A program made the position numbers and the translations under genes. Source: Acridotheres tristis (Eukaryota; Chordata; Aves; Passeriformes; Sturnidae). From it: DNA of 64,000 bases. Shown in pieces: positions 22,851-37,800 of this stretch (position 1 is its first letter; every line of letters begins with the position of its first letter). Below the pieces are notes generated by a model. The model was not told where the DNA came from. It was given only the letters and a program-made list of their open reading frames with translations, and did not search any database. The stretch is taken from positions 45,956,116-46,020,115 of the forward strand of contig CM072919.1 of NCBI GenBank assembly GCA_037013685.1, in the 5' to 3' direction.

Positions 22851-25800
22851 CTGTGAAGACAAGGACAAATTACATTAAGTTGTGCAGTCCAAAGGAAAGG
22901 ATGTTATTCTTCCTAGTAATTTTACTAACACAGGTATAGGTTTAATTCTCCTTTTACTGACTCTTTGGATAATTCTTTAATTTGTGGTGATGTGCTAGGC
23001 CCTTCGTCTGCTTTGTGGCATGTCTCCTACTGAAATCATATCACACCATCTTCCAATTTGTCTATCACTTAGGCACACAGATCAACCAACATTGCAGAAA
23101 TTCAATGAGCAATGATGCAAGCCAGGACTTAGGAGGCACTGAGAACAGTAGAAGCACAAAATCCTCTGTGCAATTCAAATTCTGACTGGAAAAGCAACTC
23201 ATTGATGCTGAAACTCAATTTGAAAGGATCATGTGTTTAGATAAAATCTAGTTACCAACCTAGTTACAGTCTAGTTATTCAGATGGAAGTTGCACGTTCT
23301 AGTATGTAAAAGGAAAAAAACAATGTGAAGTTCAAGGGGAACACTGACTTATCTCTATGAGGGCATACTGAAAATATATGGTGAATATTAGAACTTTTTG
23401 ATATACAAAGGAGGTTCTCCAACAGCCTTTAGTATTGCTTCTGGTGCAGATTAGCAGACATTTAGGAACTTACCAGAGAGTTACTAAAGACTGCAGACAT
23501 CAAAACAAGGGTAATTATCCTAAAAATGAAAATAACTTGTAACTGGAAGCCTTGTTTAGGTCCAATAAATCAGATGGTCCAAAGGAAGTGCATTGTGTTC
23601 ATGGAAAGAACATAAGTGCACTTACTTCACTTGAGAATATTTGTGGCGTTCTCTTAAAGTGACTTGCACAGACCCTACATAAGCAATGGGATGCATGCTA
23701 GGGCTACAACTCCTACCACAATTCAACATATTGTCTACTTTCCACCTTTCTTTTCATGTATCTTTTCAGCAACCCTCATTTCTCTTTCTTTTTTTCTCAG
23801 ACTCTTACTAGGCTGTTCTAGTTCACCTCCTATCCCTTTCACACAGTACAGTCTTTACTTGTGCCTGAGTTATGTGATTTTTATTCTAGTACTGGAGCAT
23901 TTCCCAATAGTATGTTGCATCTTATTTTTAAGGGTAACTTCAAACACAGGAAGATCTATCAATGAAATAAGCTTGTGCACTAGACGTATCTCTAGGTCCT
24001 TTGGACCCCAAGTGCCACATCATCAGCAGAGACAGCAAATATAAGGTGTTAGAGACAAGAATGTCAACTTATCTGTGGCAATTACCTCAAAGACAAAATC
24101 TCACTCCTTATAACAACTGCATTTTGATCAGTACTGACAGTTATGGAAAAATAAGGACCCAATTAAAAATATATTACCTTTTAGCAGGTCCATGGAAGAT
24201 TTTGATAATGCTTCTTTAGGACATTCCATCATACTTATCAGCCAGTCAATAAACTGAAGATTGAAATAAGAAAAAAATCTGAATTAAAAGAGCTTCTGTA
24301 TCAGAACATGACGAATTATTTTCAGTTTGACAGACCACATTTGATTTCTGCTAAATTCAGTTATCTAATCAGAGGCAGAGGCCAATGAAACTTCTGCCAA
24401 AGTAAACAAAACACCCTAGAGTACATCTCCTTGTCAACGCAATTCTTCCCATAGCTGGATCTGAAACTCCCTTTGTTTCTTCTCATTATCTCAGCAGTAA
24501 TTCTTTTTAAGAAAAAGGCATACTAAATAGCTTCCCTCCATCTTGTCTGTTCATACCTTTAACCTATTGATATAATTCTTTCTTATCAGTCTCTTGTCCA
24601 AATGTTTTACTGCAAATCCTTCAGAACTCTTACTGCCTTTGTTCCTCTTTTGACCTCTCTCATTTTTTTGTTATTTTTTTCTGGCAGTGCAGGGTGCCTG
24701 GATGACAATATGGTATTTAAACTCATAAGGACGATTTTCAGGGCAAGGCCTCACATTTTTCCTTAAAACCTAATTAGGCTCTTGCATACTAACAGCTCAC
24801 CCCTGCATTCCTCCCACATTCTGAATTCTAACTTCAGTGGTAACTTTCAGCACAGAAAAACCAGTCCTCAACAGATTCCAGTTTGCACAAAACAGCTAAC
24901 TATTAATCTATAGATTAATAGCAGTACTTCCACATATAGCAACTACATGCATTGCACAGTAAGTTTGCCAAATTAGGCACAATTTTCCACATTTATTTTC
25001 AACTCATACTTCAAAATAAATGACACACACTTCAAACTGTACAGAAGATCTTTGATTGCTCTGAATTTACAGTGTCGTGTGTTCAACTGCAGAGGATCCT
25101 TCTTTCAGTGTTTAAAACACTGATTTGCTACTAGCAGCTCCCAACTCTCTTCTCCCTTATTTTCTTAAGAGTTTTGACTCCTAGTTTTGGAATTTTATAT
25201 TTTTTTTGCAACTTTCAAATTTTACTTGAGAAACTACTTTCATATCTGATTAAAAATTAAGTGAGATCATAATTGAGATGCAATAAAATATAGAGGAAAT
25301 AACTGCTCTATCTAAGATCCAAGCTGACTGCTAAAAATGGGGTGCTTTGTCATGTAAAATGCTTACCACTACATGCAATTTTACCTTCTGTGTTTGTTCT
25401 TTCCATGGTTCTTTAGCCAGCAAAAGGGAAAGGCTACTTGGAAGGAGAGTGAGAGTCTCTTGCACAGCAAACTTGTCAGTGGGGTGCTTGCCAATGTGTT
25501 CCTCAGGTAATTCTGGTGATACCACGTGGTGTTTCCACAGTGACCAGTCAGCACTGAGGCCAAGCAGTAAAGGTGCACCATGATCAGCCCAGGCCAACAC
25601 AGAAGCTGCAAACAGCCACATGAGGAAATCTATGCACTAAACAGGAAAAAGGCAAAACACTTTATTAAATGAATAATACAGAAGGAGAAAAAAAATAAAA
25701 ATCCCACCAAAAAAAAAAAACCCAACCAAAAAAAACTAATCCAAGAAAGAAATCCACCAAAATCCAGATGGTGACTTGCTCTTAAAAACAATAATCTAAG

Positions 25801-28800
25801 AATTCAGGTAAAATTCAAAATGCAAGAACTAAAAAGTTCTTAATATCCTTCTATGCTTTGAAGAGCATAAACTTCTTTCTAAATTCAAAGTAAAATGTTC
25901 ACAGAAAGAAAAGTAAAAATCACACTCTTCTAAAATCATCTTTTAGATTAAAGCCGATCCACAATTCATTTAAAATGGAGAAACAACTTTTTCACAGCAA
26001 CCTGACTGTTGAGGGAAATCAGAGATGGTCACCCTTGTGGTGCTATAAATGGTTGAGAAATATTGCAGTAATGTAATGAATGCCTTTCTGACCTAAGCAG
26101 CAGCTTATTTTATGCCCTCAAACAGAAGACCTAAACAACTGAACAACATTATTTCTCTAAAACTGTCCAAGCCCTCTCAGTACCAGAAGCTACACAGTTC
26201 TGGCCTGCCTAGACAGTTCTACTAGTGAATTCAAAATTTTCCTTCAATTGTTCTAAATTCAGTAAATTTGAAGTAATGATTTCCTCTAGTTGCCTTTAGG
26301 TTCTATCATAACTTAAATGCAAAGGTTATTTTAAAGTAAAGTCTTAAATTCACATTAATTCACAAAAATTGTGAAAAATTTCTCTGTGGTGGTAAGATCA
26401 ATCTTCTAAAATACAAAAGCATGGGGAATAATACTTAGTACTGAGGAAAAATGTGGAATATATTAGAACTTCCTTCTTGCTGCAAATAATTTTCACACAA
26501 TTACCTCTTTCAGATCAACATTTTGTAAGGATATTGATTTGTACGCCACATTTCTGATGTAGCCCATCAGGTCTAACAGCCAGTCCATTCTTTTCAGAAC
26601 TCCTAGAAAAAGAATAAGAACACTGACTCATGTCAAACACTATAATGCACTGCTTTTCATTAAAAAGCAAGCACAGAAAATCACTATAGCAAGAAAGCAC
26701 CAATTGTAGAAGAACAAAGATCACCAATACCACTATCACATTTGATTAATTCTGCCACTGACAGAAAACATATAGGCCCTTAAACAGTACAGAAACTCTG
26801 TTTATAATGCAGACAACACACTGAACACACAGAAAAAAAAGACTGAGTGAGAATTATTTGACATAATGGCAGCCTGCAAGACCCACTAACCAATGATATG
26901 ACTGCTACAGAATCCTAAAGCCTCCCTCAATGTGCAAAGTACTGTGAAAATGGTCCTACAGTGTTGAGAGAGTCAGTAAAATATCGCCAAGGCATACAAA
27001 TAAAATCAGCCTTCAATTCATCTCAAGGATGTTTTATTGGTTCAGGTTCTGCTATCCATAATCTACCTCCTATAAACTAATAACCACGCTCACCACCAAG
27101 ACCACATTACATCATATATTATTACGTCCATGTAATCTTTACAAGTGCCTCCTTTAATGCAATCTCCTCTTTTACCCAAAGAATCCTCACTTCACTCAAT
27201 TAAAGCTCACTACTCTTTGAAGTTCTTCAAACACAGCTGGCAGCTAAGGCATCTGGCAATATAATGCTTTGAAGTTGTTCAGTGAACACAGGCAGACAAA
27301 AACCTTTCTGCCATGAAAATGAGACCTCATTCTTGTGTCTTTCTGTTCTTGTTTCTTCCTTCTTTGTCTTCCTGTGTGATTCTCCTACTTCTCTTGCATC
27401 AGCCTCTATGCTTTGTCAGACCAATAGCTGAGCCAGCCCAAATCATTAACCCACCAGATGACTATCTGGTATAGTTATGAAGAGGAAGAGAGGAGAATTT
27501 ATTTCCTGTGTTAAATCAGTGCAAGGCGTTCAGGAAAGAAAGATATCTCCCTAGTTCAACCAGTCTCATGGGAACATCCCCCACCTTCTGTGTCACATAC
27601 CAGTAAGTCAGATTTTAGGTCAGAAGGTTAGCAGAGTTGCACTATTAAGAGGTCTCTGATGTACTATGTACATCTGTAATACTACCGTAAAAAGAGTGGG
27701 AGACACAGATCTAGTTAAAACTCTGGTCTGTAAACCACATTGATAAGACTAATGACTTGTAGCTGGACCACAGAAAAAGAAGTAACTAGAGAAAGACATA
27801 AAAGCAAAGTTTTATACAAGTACTTGAATAATACAAGAATTCTGAAGACAGCAGTTTCTAATATGGAAAAATTTGGAAATGCTTTGGTTAAACCATCTTA
27901 AAATTATTGTAAAGGAATCAGTGTAGATTCATAAATATCTGTTAACTGCATTGTCGATTCTTTTTTAAGCCTAATCTTACCTGTATTTTCATGTCTCACA
28001 ATACGAGCATGATAAAAAGCATGCAAGAACATCCATAAAATATTTTCTTTCTGGTGATATTCTGCCACAATACCAATCATGGCACTCAAGTTTGTCAGAG
28101 GCAATCTGCCTTGAGAAACTAAATACACTTTGATGAATGTGGCCTTCTCTATATTGTTCTGCAAATGCAATAAAAAACATGTTAAATTGAAAGACAGATT
28201 TCTTGTAGGAACTGTAAATTTTGCATTCCTCTTTATAAAAATATAAGAAACTCTCTGAATAACTAGTAGGCTCAGTTTTCCTCAAGACGTATTATTAAAC
28301 AGAAGACTGTACCTATTACTTGAACTTTACACTGTTCGAAATAGTCCAGCAAAGTGTAACTCAGTACAGCTTGTTTTCATATTGCTTTAAATTTTACATT
28401 CCCCTTTGAAATGGAATGAACCAGCTTAACAGTTCTGGACACTCAAATCTTCTTGCAAGACAGATACACTATAGTGACAAAAAGAGGTTTTCTTAAATTA
28501 TCTTTCCAGTGTGAAAAAAGAACTGAAAAATATAAGGAAATGGCAGTGCAGCTTCTAAAACTTATTTGAATGCTTGATGCTCTAGTAAATCTGATAGCAA
28601 ACAGAACAGGGGGCTTTACGTCACAAATGTTTGTTTTTAAAAGCTTGATCTGAAAGCATCAAGTTCTTCCACAAAGGTCATTTCCTTAGCATTTTAGCTT
28701 CTAAGAACTCCACTGCTAATTGATTCCACTAGTGAACTACAAGATGAAAGCTTTTTTATTCTATTATCATCCTCAGTCATCTTGTCCACCAGGAAACATT

Positions 28801-31800
28801 CTGAGTGTGAATGTAAATATAGAACATGAAGTCAAGTATGAAAGGTTTTTCAGTCAATTATTTCACATTGTTAACAGAAGCACAGATCCACTAGTTCAAG
28901 GACACCTAGTCACCAGGATGCATTTACAGTCCAATTTCAAGCAGGTGGGTATATTAACCAAAGAGAACTGCAGTCTGCTGTTTGCATCACTGGTCTGAGA
29001 TTTAAAAGATTTAACACCACTCTGGTTCATATCTGTGATGGGTTTAGCACTGGCTAAATTGCCAATGCACCCACTAGAATTATTTACTCATTTCTAGTCA
29101 GGCTCGCATCAGCTTCCACCAAAGTAAAATCCTGGGACTCCCCCTGTCATGCCAGCAATAGAAACAGATTCTGCCCCCACATATTTTGATGGGATGAATG
29201 TTCAAAAACAGCCCAATACCATTCCTGTTCTGCTAATAGAAGTAATTCCCAGAATCACACAATCAGTTAGGTTGGAAAAGACCTATGAGATTATCAAGTC
29301 CAACATATGATATACCATGTCAACTGGACCAGGCAGTGAGTGCCACATCTAGTCTTTCCTTAAACACCTCCAGCGACAATGTCCCCACCATCTCCCTGGT
29401 GTGACATTCTCATTCTTAGGTCTAATCACGCTTTCAGTGAAGAAATTCTTCCTAATGTCTAGCCTAAACCTCTCCTGGCACAGCTTAAGACTATGTCTTC
29501 TCATCCTGTCTGGGACTGGTTGCCTGAGAGAAGAAGCCAAGCCCTACCTGACCAAGTTAGTTAAGACTCTCTGATTCAAACTTCCCAGGTGAAATCATGA
29601 GTATTTCAGTTGCTTTGAGAGAGTTTGGGATATAGATTCTTATCACTTCTCTCTACTGCCTGCAGATTAGATCCCGGACACTCTTACCTACATGTCAGAT
29701 AAAACAATTAAACGTTCCCAATGAACTAAAATAGTCTGGTGACAATAAAAATGACAAGGTTGCTTGAATTAAAATGCAATTACCTTAGAGATCTGGACAA
29801 TGCGATTGATCTCTGAATCGGCCATTTCTGAAATACATCTTGCTACGTTGATATACATCTCCACTTCACCTCTCTGCAAACAGAAAAGTAATCCATGTTT
29901 AAATGTCTATATCTGGCTTTCTTCATCATTAAAATCGGTGAGTTTAGGAACTTGTTAATGATAATAATGAATAATTAATCTATCTTCTAGCTTCACTTAA
30001 TCTATTTTAGAAATCTTTCATTTGCTGAGGGATTCAATGTACATCAATCTACAAGAAAATGGTATTTGAGTATTTTCAAAGAGTTTATTTTATTTTTAAT
30101 GGCAAAGTGCCATTCTTTGGAAGTATTTTCTGCAGCTAAATAGTTTATTTAAATCACTGTGGAAGCTGAATCTTCTGTGGGGAAAAAGAAAGCCTTCTCA
30201 TTGTTCACTTCTTCTCTTTCAATAACATTTATTTCACTACTAATACTGTATTTTTCAATTACTGAGTTGTTTGAGGGAGGAGTGCACATTAGACTGACTT
30301 CACAATGTCATATTTGAAAATTACCAAAAATAAATTGAAATTATGCTGCTATTTTAACTATTATCATTAAAAACTGAACATCTAATTCATGTTTTGAATG
30401 CAATGCATCAGTGCAAAAAGATGGGACTTGCCATCATTAAAAAAAATACCTAGCTACACTGTTCACACACCTCATACATACTCCTTACCTGAACCTCATT
30501 TGGAAGAAGCTCATATATTTTCTCCACAGCCTGACACAAACAGCTCCAGCAAAACTGGGCGGGATTGGGAAGTTTCATTGCCTGGAGGAGCCCCTGTAGG
30601 ACATACTGGCAAGTTTCTGGGCTTTTTGTGCGGTTCTTCACATCAAATTGTTGTATCAGAAGCACTTCAGTAAAAGATTGTAGTTTGTCTTCTGCAACAT
30701 GTTGCATCCACAGGGATAGGGACATGAAAAGGTATTTCTGGGTTTTCATCTGAAAAGGAAAAATTTTTGCTCAGTTTCAAATTCTAGCTCTTCACTGACC
30801 TTGAATGATTGTTAGATAAAAGTCTAAGAAAAGTGGCTTTATAAAAGTTTATAAAATATTAAAAAATATTTCTCAGTTTTCTTCTTCCCTTTTTTGATGA
30901 ATTTTTTGAATTAAAAACAGTTCAAGCATGTCAATGTTCAGTTTTCATTAAAAACTGAAGAACTTACTTTCAATGAACCATAAACATCACATATCCATAC
31001 CGGCAGAGTAATTTTATTACATGGTGCCCACTGCATTCCTACACAAAGCATACAGACTGTCCAGACAGTCAAGGACAGAAGTATGATAGCTATAGAACCA
31101 TTAATGCTGCTACCTGGTGAAGAAGAATGAATAACCTCTACGAAATGCAGAGCTTACATACTCCATGGCTCACCTCATTTTGTGACCTCAAATTCCCACT
31201 GCAGCTGGAAAAGTGGTAGTCAAAAATCTTTTTTTGGTACCTTATCAATTTTGTTTTTTAAAACTGACATCAAATGTCTGCATATCTAAGACTAATGAAT
31301 TAAAACAAAAACCACTCATTGAAGAGATCATAGAAACAAACAATTTTCTGAGAATTGTAATGAATCTGCTTCTGAACTTGTATAAGATGACAGAAATTCG
31401 CAGTCAGATGTTCTGTGGGATTCAGGGCGTTTTACATACCGTACTATGGAATCCACATTTTAATTCCAGAAGAACAGAAGAGTGAAGGGTAAGACCAAAT
31501 TTGATTATGCTGTAGGTTAGTCTGTTGGATATGTACAAAATTAAGGCAAGGTTTTCAAAGCACAACTTTTTTTACTAGTTAGATCAAGAGACCTTGCTAG
31601 AAAAAGCAGGTAAGCTGTTGGACAGATTAGGGTAGACCTTTCTTTTAAGACTATCAGCTGTTATAATAAAATCTACTTTTTCTCCCTACAAGCCATGATT
31701 TATGTCTCCAGCTTATCAGCCTATAGCATGATGAGAGAGAGGAAAAAGGTCTTAAGCAGTAAAGAAAAATCAGTGTAGCAGGTCTTAAGTCTGCCTTGAA

Positions 31801-34800
31801 TTTCAAGGCCCCAGAATAACCTTTCCCTCACTATAAATACCCACTAAATGGTATTTCTGAAGAATTCTGAACCCAGTAATCCTTTTCTGGTGAGACTGCC
31901 TAAACATTGTCACAGAGGAATTTTATATGAAAGAGGTGCTGAGCTCCCACAAGATTTCTGACATACGTACACTGAGACTGTAGATAAGAGGAGGTGCCAC
32001 CCACATCCCTAAAAGCATTGCTGCATTTTGAGATGACTGGGCCTGTGTCACAGCCAGTTCAAGGCAGAGATGTTTTACCTCATGACCTAAAACAGAAGAA
32101 AACAAACTAAGTTACAAAGAAATTATTTTCCCTTTAAATTTGTTCTCAACTCATAAAATAAAAGAGGGTTATTGTTCTACTAGAGCACTATATTACAACT
32201 TATTTTTCTAAAAATCCTACTTGAAGCTTTTAACACATACATGTTAGAAGACTCCTCTTTCTATTTATGCACTTTCAGCAAGAAAAATCAGCATCTGCTC
32301 GCTCAGGAACAAAAATGTGGGAATATTAAGAAAAGTAAAAATTTAAAAAAAAGCCCCTCCTTGCCAAATAAAGTTAAAATTTAATCCACAGAACTAAAAA
32401 TTAGTCAATATTCCTGGACTATGATGCTGTCTGAAATCTAAAACCAGCCACAAAACACATGTACTGTTTCCCCTGCAAATTCCCTGATTTACAAAAGTAA
32501 GACACCTAAGTGAAAAGCAGGAATAGAAAAAACCTCCTGACATTTAACAAGTTCTTCATAAGAACTGCAAACCTCCATACAGGAATTTTTTTCCACTATT
32601 TTGCAAATGTATCACCCTGTGTAATTTAGTAGAAAGTATATTTCAAACTAGTAATAGCCAGATGAACTACCAAACAGTTCAAATATGTGGAAAAGCTGCA
32701 TGCAGGCTCTGACATGGGCATTGGACCACAGGTACTGAAAAGAGGAAGCAACTAGTTAAATTTTATGATGGGCTCTTATGCAAATAGTTCAAATGAAATA
32801 TTCAGGCCACTAATGTTTTAGGGAACTTCTCAGCTCTGATCTTCTCTAGCTTTTTTTCAGTTAAAATAGTGTCCACATGGTGATGACAAATACATACTTG
32901 CAAACACTAAAAAGTCAGTCCTGAAAGCATAATAAAACTAACCACTGCACTAACTTCAAGTCCTGAAGAGGGCTCCAAAGTTTGTGAAAGCTGCATTAGT
33001 AAATATCTCTTGTGACAAATACAAGTCTTAACAGAAAACTACCACTCTTACCAAAGTCCAGTCTCATCAAAGGAGAAAGTATGGATGCCCAGTTTACAGG
33101 TGGATACTGATGGCTTTCTCCAACTAATGCAATGGGTGCCAATGCTACTTTCACCAGCTCAGCTGGGACAGATTCAGGGCCTAGAACAGAAGATTCAGTC
33201 TGAATTTTATACACACATATTTGGATGAACAGCTCAGCAAAAAATGTGAACACTGCACTGTAGTTCGAGCTGTAGTAAAGAATTGAAAACTCTTACAAAA
33301 TCACTGTTACTTCCTTTTGAGAAGTTAGCCATTTCATTTAAAATGAACAATTAGTTTTAATCTCATGTAAAAATGGCTTTTTGTTACTAATAAACAGAAA
33401 CTTTCTGATCCCTTGTTCTTCAGTCAATTTACAAGTTAACTGCAGATATTCCTCATCTAGTAAGGTAGTATTTTTGCATTTCTTATTGGGAGAACACCAA
33501 AGTTTTCTGACCCTGCTTTCCTTTCTTATCTTGTAAATGCAGGCCAAAAGAATAGTCAGGTAAGTGGTAACCTTTGCTACATAATGTGTTATGTCAACAT
33601 AATTTAACTCAGTCTTCCTGGAATCAAAAAATGGGCATTTTAACCTCCATTTAAAGCAAAGCTTGTTTCATAGGACAGCAGTGAGCTCCCTTAGCTCCAC
33701 ACAGGAGTAATCTTCTCTATCTTCCTTAAGACTACTTCAAGATATCTCTCTTTTACCAGGCTTCTTCATGTAAGAATATACTTTCTTCAGGCTTCTTTGC
33801 ATTTGTCACAGCAGTAATCTGTTTAATTCCACTCTGTTACAGAGAATCTTAATCCAACACCACTGAAATAAGGAATAGCATAAAGTCGGTCTAATGATGG
33901 AATATTAACTGACCATACAGGCTACCACTTAAAATGATCTGACTTGCATTCTCACGGGGAAGAAACATCATCTCACCAGCAGAGAGGGAAGGAAAAAGGG
34001 TTTTAAAAGTCAAAAATTAGGTGGAGGAAACTAAAGTCCTAAATACACATATTTGGTGTATTACCTTATCCTTCTGAATGCAATTAAATTTTCTGAGTGT
34101 AATTAAATTTCTATTTTAAATACCTCACATTAGTGAAGTTCAAATTTGTACTCAGAAAAGTTCTCTTAGCAAATAAAAGCAAGTGTTTAAGGTCACCTTT
34201 TACAGCTGTAACAAATTTCCCAGAGAAATACAGTAGTTTGATCCTTACCTTTCTTTCCACTTTCAATGGCGAAGTCAATGGCTGCCCTGATAAAACTATT
34301 TACAGGTAAGTAGCTAAAATCTGGAGGAACTGTGAAGATAAAAAGATTGCTTATATTCTAAAACATCATCAGCAAAAAACATCATCTGCTCCTGTGTAAA
34401 TTTAAACTGAGCTATGTTTGAGCTAACTGATTCTGTAGGTGACTCAGAGTATTTAGACCACAAGATTGATAGATGTATTGGCCTTTTCACCTTTAAGCTA
34501 AACATTTCTGGTGGTGAGAGGTGCCAGATCTGAAAAAACAAATTCACAGGTCAATTGAAAAGCCAGGATAAGAACTTCCTTAAAAATATACTGGGCACTG
34601 CAAGTTGAGCTTTGAAAAGGAGCGCTTCAAGATTTTAGGAAGTTTAATGAAGCAGAGACTTTCCGTATCTATCTAACCCTAGGCATGCATGCATGCAGCC
34701 ATACACAAAAGCAGAAACTTTGAGAGACTTTTCTCTGTGATTCTCTGACTTTTCTCTGTTCATCTACATTTTGTATTTTTGGTTCCCAGTTTAGTTCACA

Positions 34801-37800
34801 CCAAAGTGAACAGCTTCAACTTCATTAGTTTGCACTTATTACTGGTATTTCATTAATGATTAATTATCTGGCCTTTATTTTACCAATGGTTATTGAAACA
34901 ATAACTTGAAATTAGTGATGTATCAGCTGTCCTGAAAGGGCATGGAAAATTTTTTATTTCAGCTAACCAGAGAATATCTGTTCTGGAAAAATACTTTTAA
35001 AAAGTCAGCTTGGTCTTGTTATAGACCAGTTTTTAAGTATTGATTTTTTTATACAGTGGAAGTGCTAGAACAAATAATAGATTAATCTAAAAGGCACAGA
35101 GTAGATGTCAAATATATGTGCCATAGGAACTGTAAAATCAGTTTAGAGTTTATCCTATAAAAAAATAAAGAAGCAAAATACAAGTTTCACTAGAACAATT
35201 TAGAACCTTACTTTCACACTGCAAGTAAAAGCAGATGTGGGGGATCCTATTCAGCACACTGATTCCTGCTTCATGTTCCAACCTTGAGGCACACAGGACC
35301 TTGAGATCTCCAACTTAAAGACTTTCATGTCACTTCACAAGGCTGCAATGTCTAACTTGTATCATTTAATGCGGCCCTCACAGTCTTTTTAGTGATGTGC
35401 TATTTCGACATGTTTTTTAAGAAGCAGTAATAAAGCATCTTACCAGACGCCCTGTTCTGGGAAGATGACAAACAGGACATGTGAAGACGTCCCAGAAGTC
35501 TCACTGCATTTGTCTGAAGACCAATCTGCTCGGAGAAACTAATTATCTGTTGAGACAATAAATCACTAGTTAAAAAAATTTTCCTACACTGCTTCATTCA
35601 AGCTGGACACAGGCATTACATAGTTTCTTTCCAACAGACTTGGCTTGGTTGTGCAAGGTGTGAAGGTATGCTAGTGCATTATCCAAAGGAGGATGCCATT
35701 ACCTGTGTAAGGGTTCTGATCACTTCATTCAGCTTACTTTGAAACTGTGAGGACTGAATACTCTCAGATTTCAGCTGCAAGAGAAAACGAAAATAATTTT
35801 GTAAGAGGCAAATAAAGAGGCAACAGAGAAAAAATTCTGAAAAGATTACATTTGCACCCATGCCTTTTCCTGGGGAGCAAGAACGAGAAAAGGAGAAAGC
35901 TATATGGCTGTAAACTTTTCCCCAGTGGCATTGCATATGGGCCATATGATGGCAAAATTGAACAAAGTCCATTTTATGCATTGCAATTCAATATTGCTTG
36001 TTCCGTACCCAATGTGAATTATCGTGAAAATGTGATGTCATGGTTTACAGCCATTGCTGTAGGAATGGGGAAGATGCATCTCATCTTGCCTTCTAGCCAA
36101 ATTTCTCCATGAGATTAAGGTTCCATTTGCTTGCATATTCTTACCTGTATCATGCCTCCTTCAGAGCCCACCAGTGCAACCAGCCCACTGACAGCAGCCA
36201 GACGCTCCATTGTTGGAGAACCCTGGAAGTTCAGGAATTCAGGACCAGTGAGCCAATGTGATGACAGAACACTACCGTAGGACAAAATGCTTGTTTCTTC
36301 CAACTTAGAAACTGTAACTACTATCACTAGTACACCTCTAATCCCAACAGCCTTTTCAGATCAGACTCCAGCATGGTGGACAATACTAATCCCTTTCTTG
36401 ATGAAACAAAGCTTTATGTGGACCTTCTCCTCACTCCTCTAAATCTGAAATCTTCATAGATTGAAAAATAACTTTTTTCCCTAGCACAATCTTTATTCCA
36501 CAAAATATACCAGTGCAATTCAACTCAAAACCAGTTTCTTTATTGACAATTACCTTCAGCTGCAATCTCGATGTGTAAGTTTAGCGTTTGATTTGAAACA
36601 TCTAACTTTTACAGATAAATTGAAATCATTATAATGACTAAGGCACTATAATCATCCTTCTTTATTCTAGTTTTGACCACCAGCACCTGATTTCACAAGA
36701 CATTTTCACATAATAACCTAGACTTTATCCTTGGGCACTGTTCCAAATTAGTGAAAATGTCCAAATTAAGACCTCATTGAGATAAGCATTTCTCACAAAT
36801 TATCCAAGTAGAAGAGAAGCAGGGATTTTTTCCCCTTTAGCAAACAGCCCAAAGTTACACTCTTGCTTCCAAATATTAATCAAACAGCATATTCAGATAG
36901 TCATAACTTTTCCTAGCATCATTCCTGCAGAAGTAAGGAAAATTACGTTCCTACTGTTTATTTTAAACCACACACCATCCCTTCCCCATCTCCTCTACCC
37001 CCACTCAAGCAAAAAAGCTCCAAAACAACAAAACAAGTTCAAAACCCAGAATATGCACTCAAACTCCTTTACCTCTGCAAGCACAATTTTTATCCAGGCT
37101 GCCATTAGTCTGTTACTCAGGTCTTCAGCTTTCCCATGACCACAAGCTGACAATCCATGTACTATCGCACCTAAAGCCAAAGCAAAACTGTAGGTCTGTA
37201 AGGTGAAAAGAACTTATTAAAAAACAATTTTACAAAAATAGATTTGTTATTGAAACATTACTTACAAATTTATTATTTCCCAAGAATTAGAGGTAATGTC
37301 TTTGTCTAGAATACCAGGTAATTCCTTACTTCAAGTGACATGAGATTTTCTGAGATTAAATCTTTGGGAAACAGAGCCTTTGTTTTAGAGTAGATTTTCT
37401 GATATGAAGATAAAAAGTTCTAGCATGGGTAGTTAGCTCTGACTTTCTATTTTTCAGATAAACATTCTGAAAAGATGATTAATATACTAGCAGGCTTTGA
37501 TTCAAATATGATTGCCTAACCCTGGCTCCTTCATTTCTCGGAAAACTTTAACCAGAAAAGAACTTGCACTGAAATACTGAGATTATTTTTGGCAATTTGA
37601 GGGGTATCATCGTACACTAGGGATGAAACACACACCTGGAGGAAGCTGTGGCTATGATGCACTGTCTGGTGATTAAGGGAAAGTTAAAAATTCAGAACCT
37701 CACAGCTGATGTATTTTCCCACCAAGAAAAAGAATTTATAGAAATATGCTATAAAAGAGACAAAAAATGGCAGGATACAGGGACTAAAGGCATCAAACGT

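Larger units (their letters stand above)
22851..29783 (-). other. FOCAD introns between 22851 and 29783
   Basis: Introns 22851-24177, 24254-25384, 25637-26504, 26603-27980 and 28159-29783. An A-rich tract lies at about 25684-25737. Apart from the CR1 at 29249-29555 no repeat is recognised. The ORF at 23664-24219 on the + strand has no similarity I know and is treated as chance. Confidence 0.6.

Noticed and set aside
34314..34547. 77-codon open frame on the - strand that looks like a FOCAD exon
   Set aside because: No GT donor in it has the phase needed to join exon w17, while exon w16 joins w17 directly and gives the conserved RAS-VPPDFSYLP. The frame is intronic.
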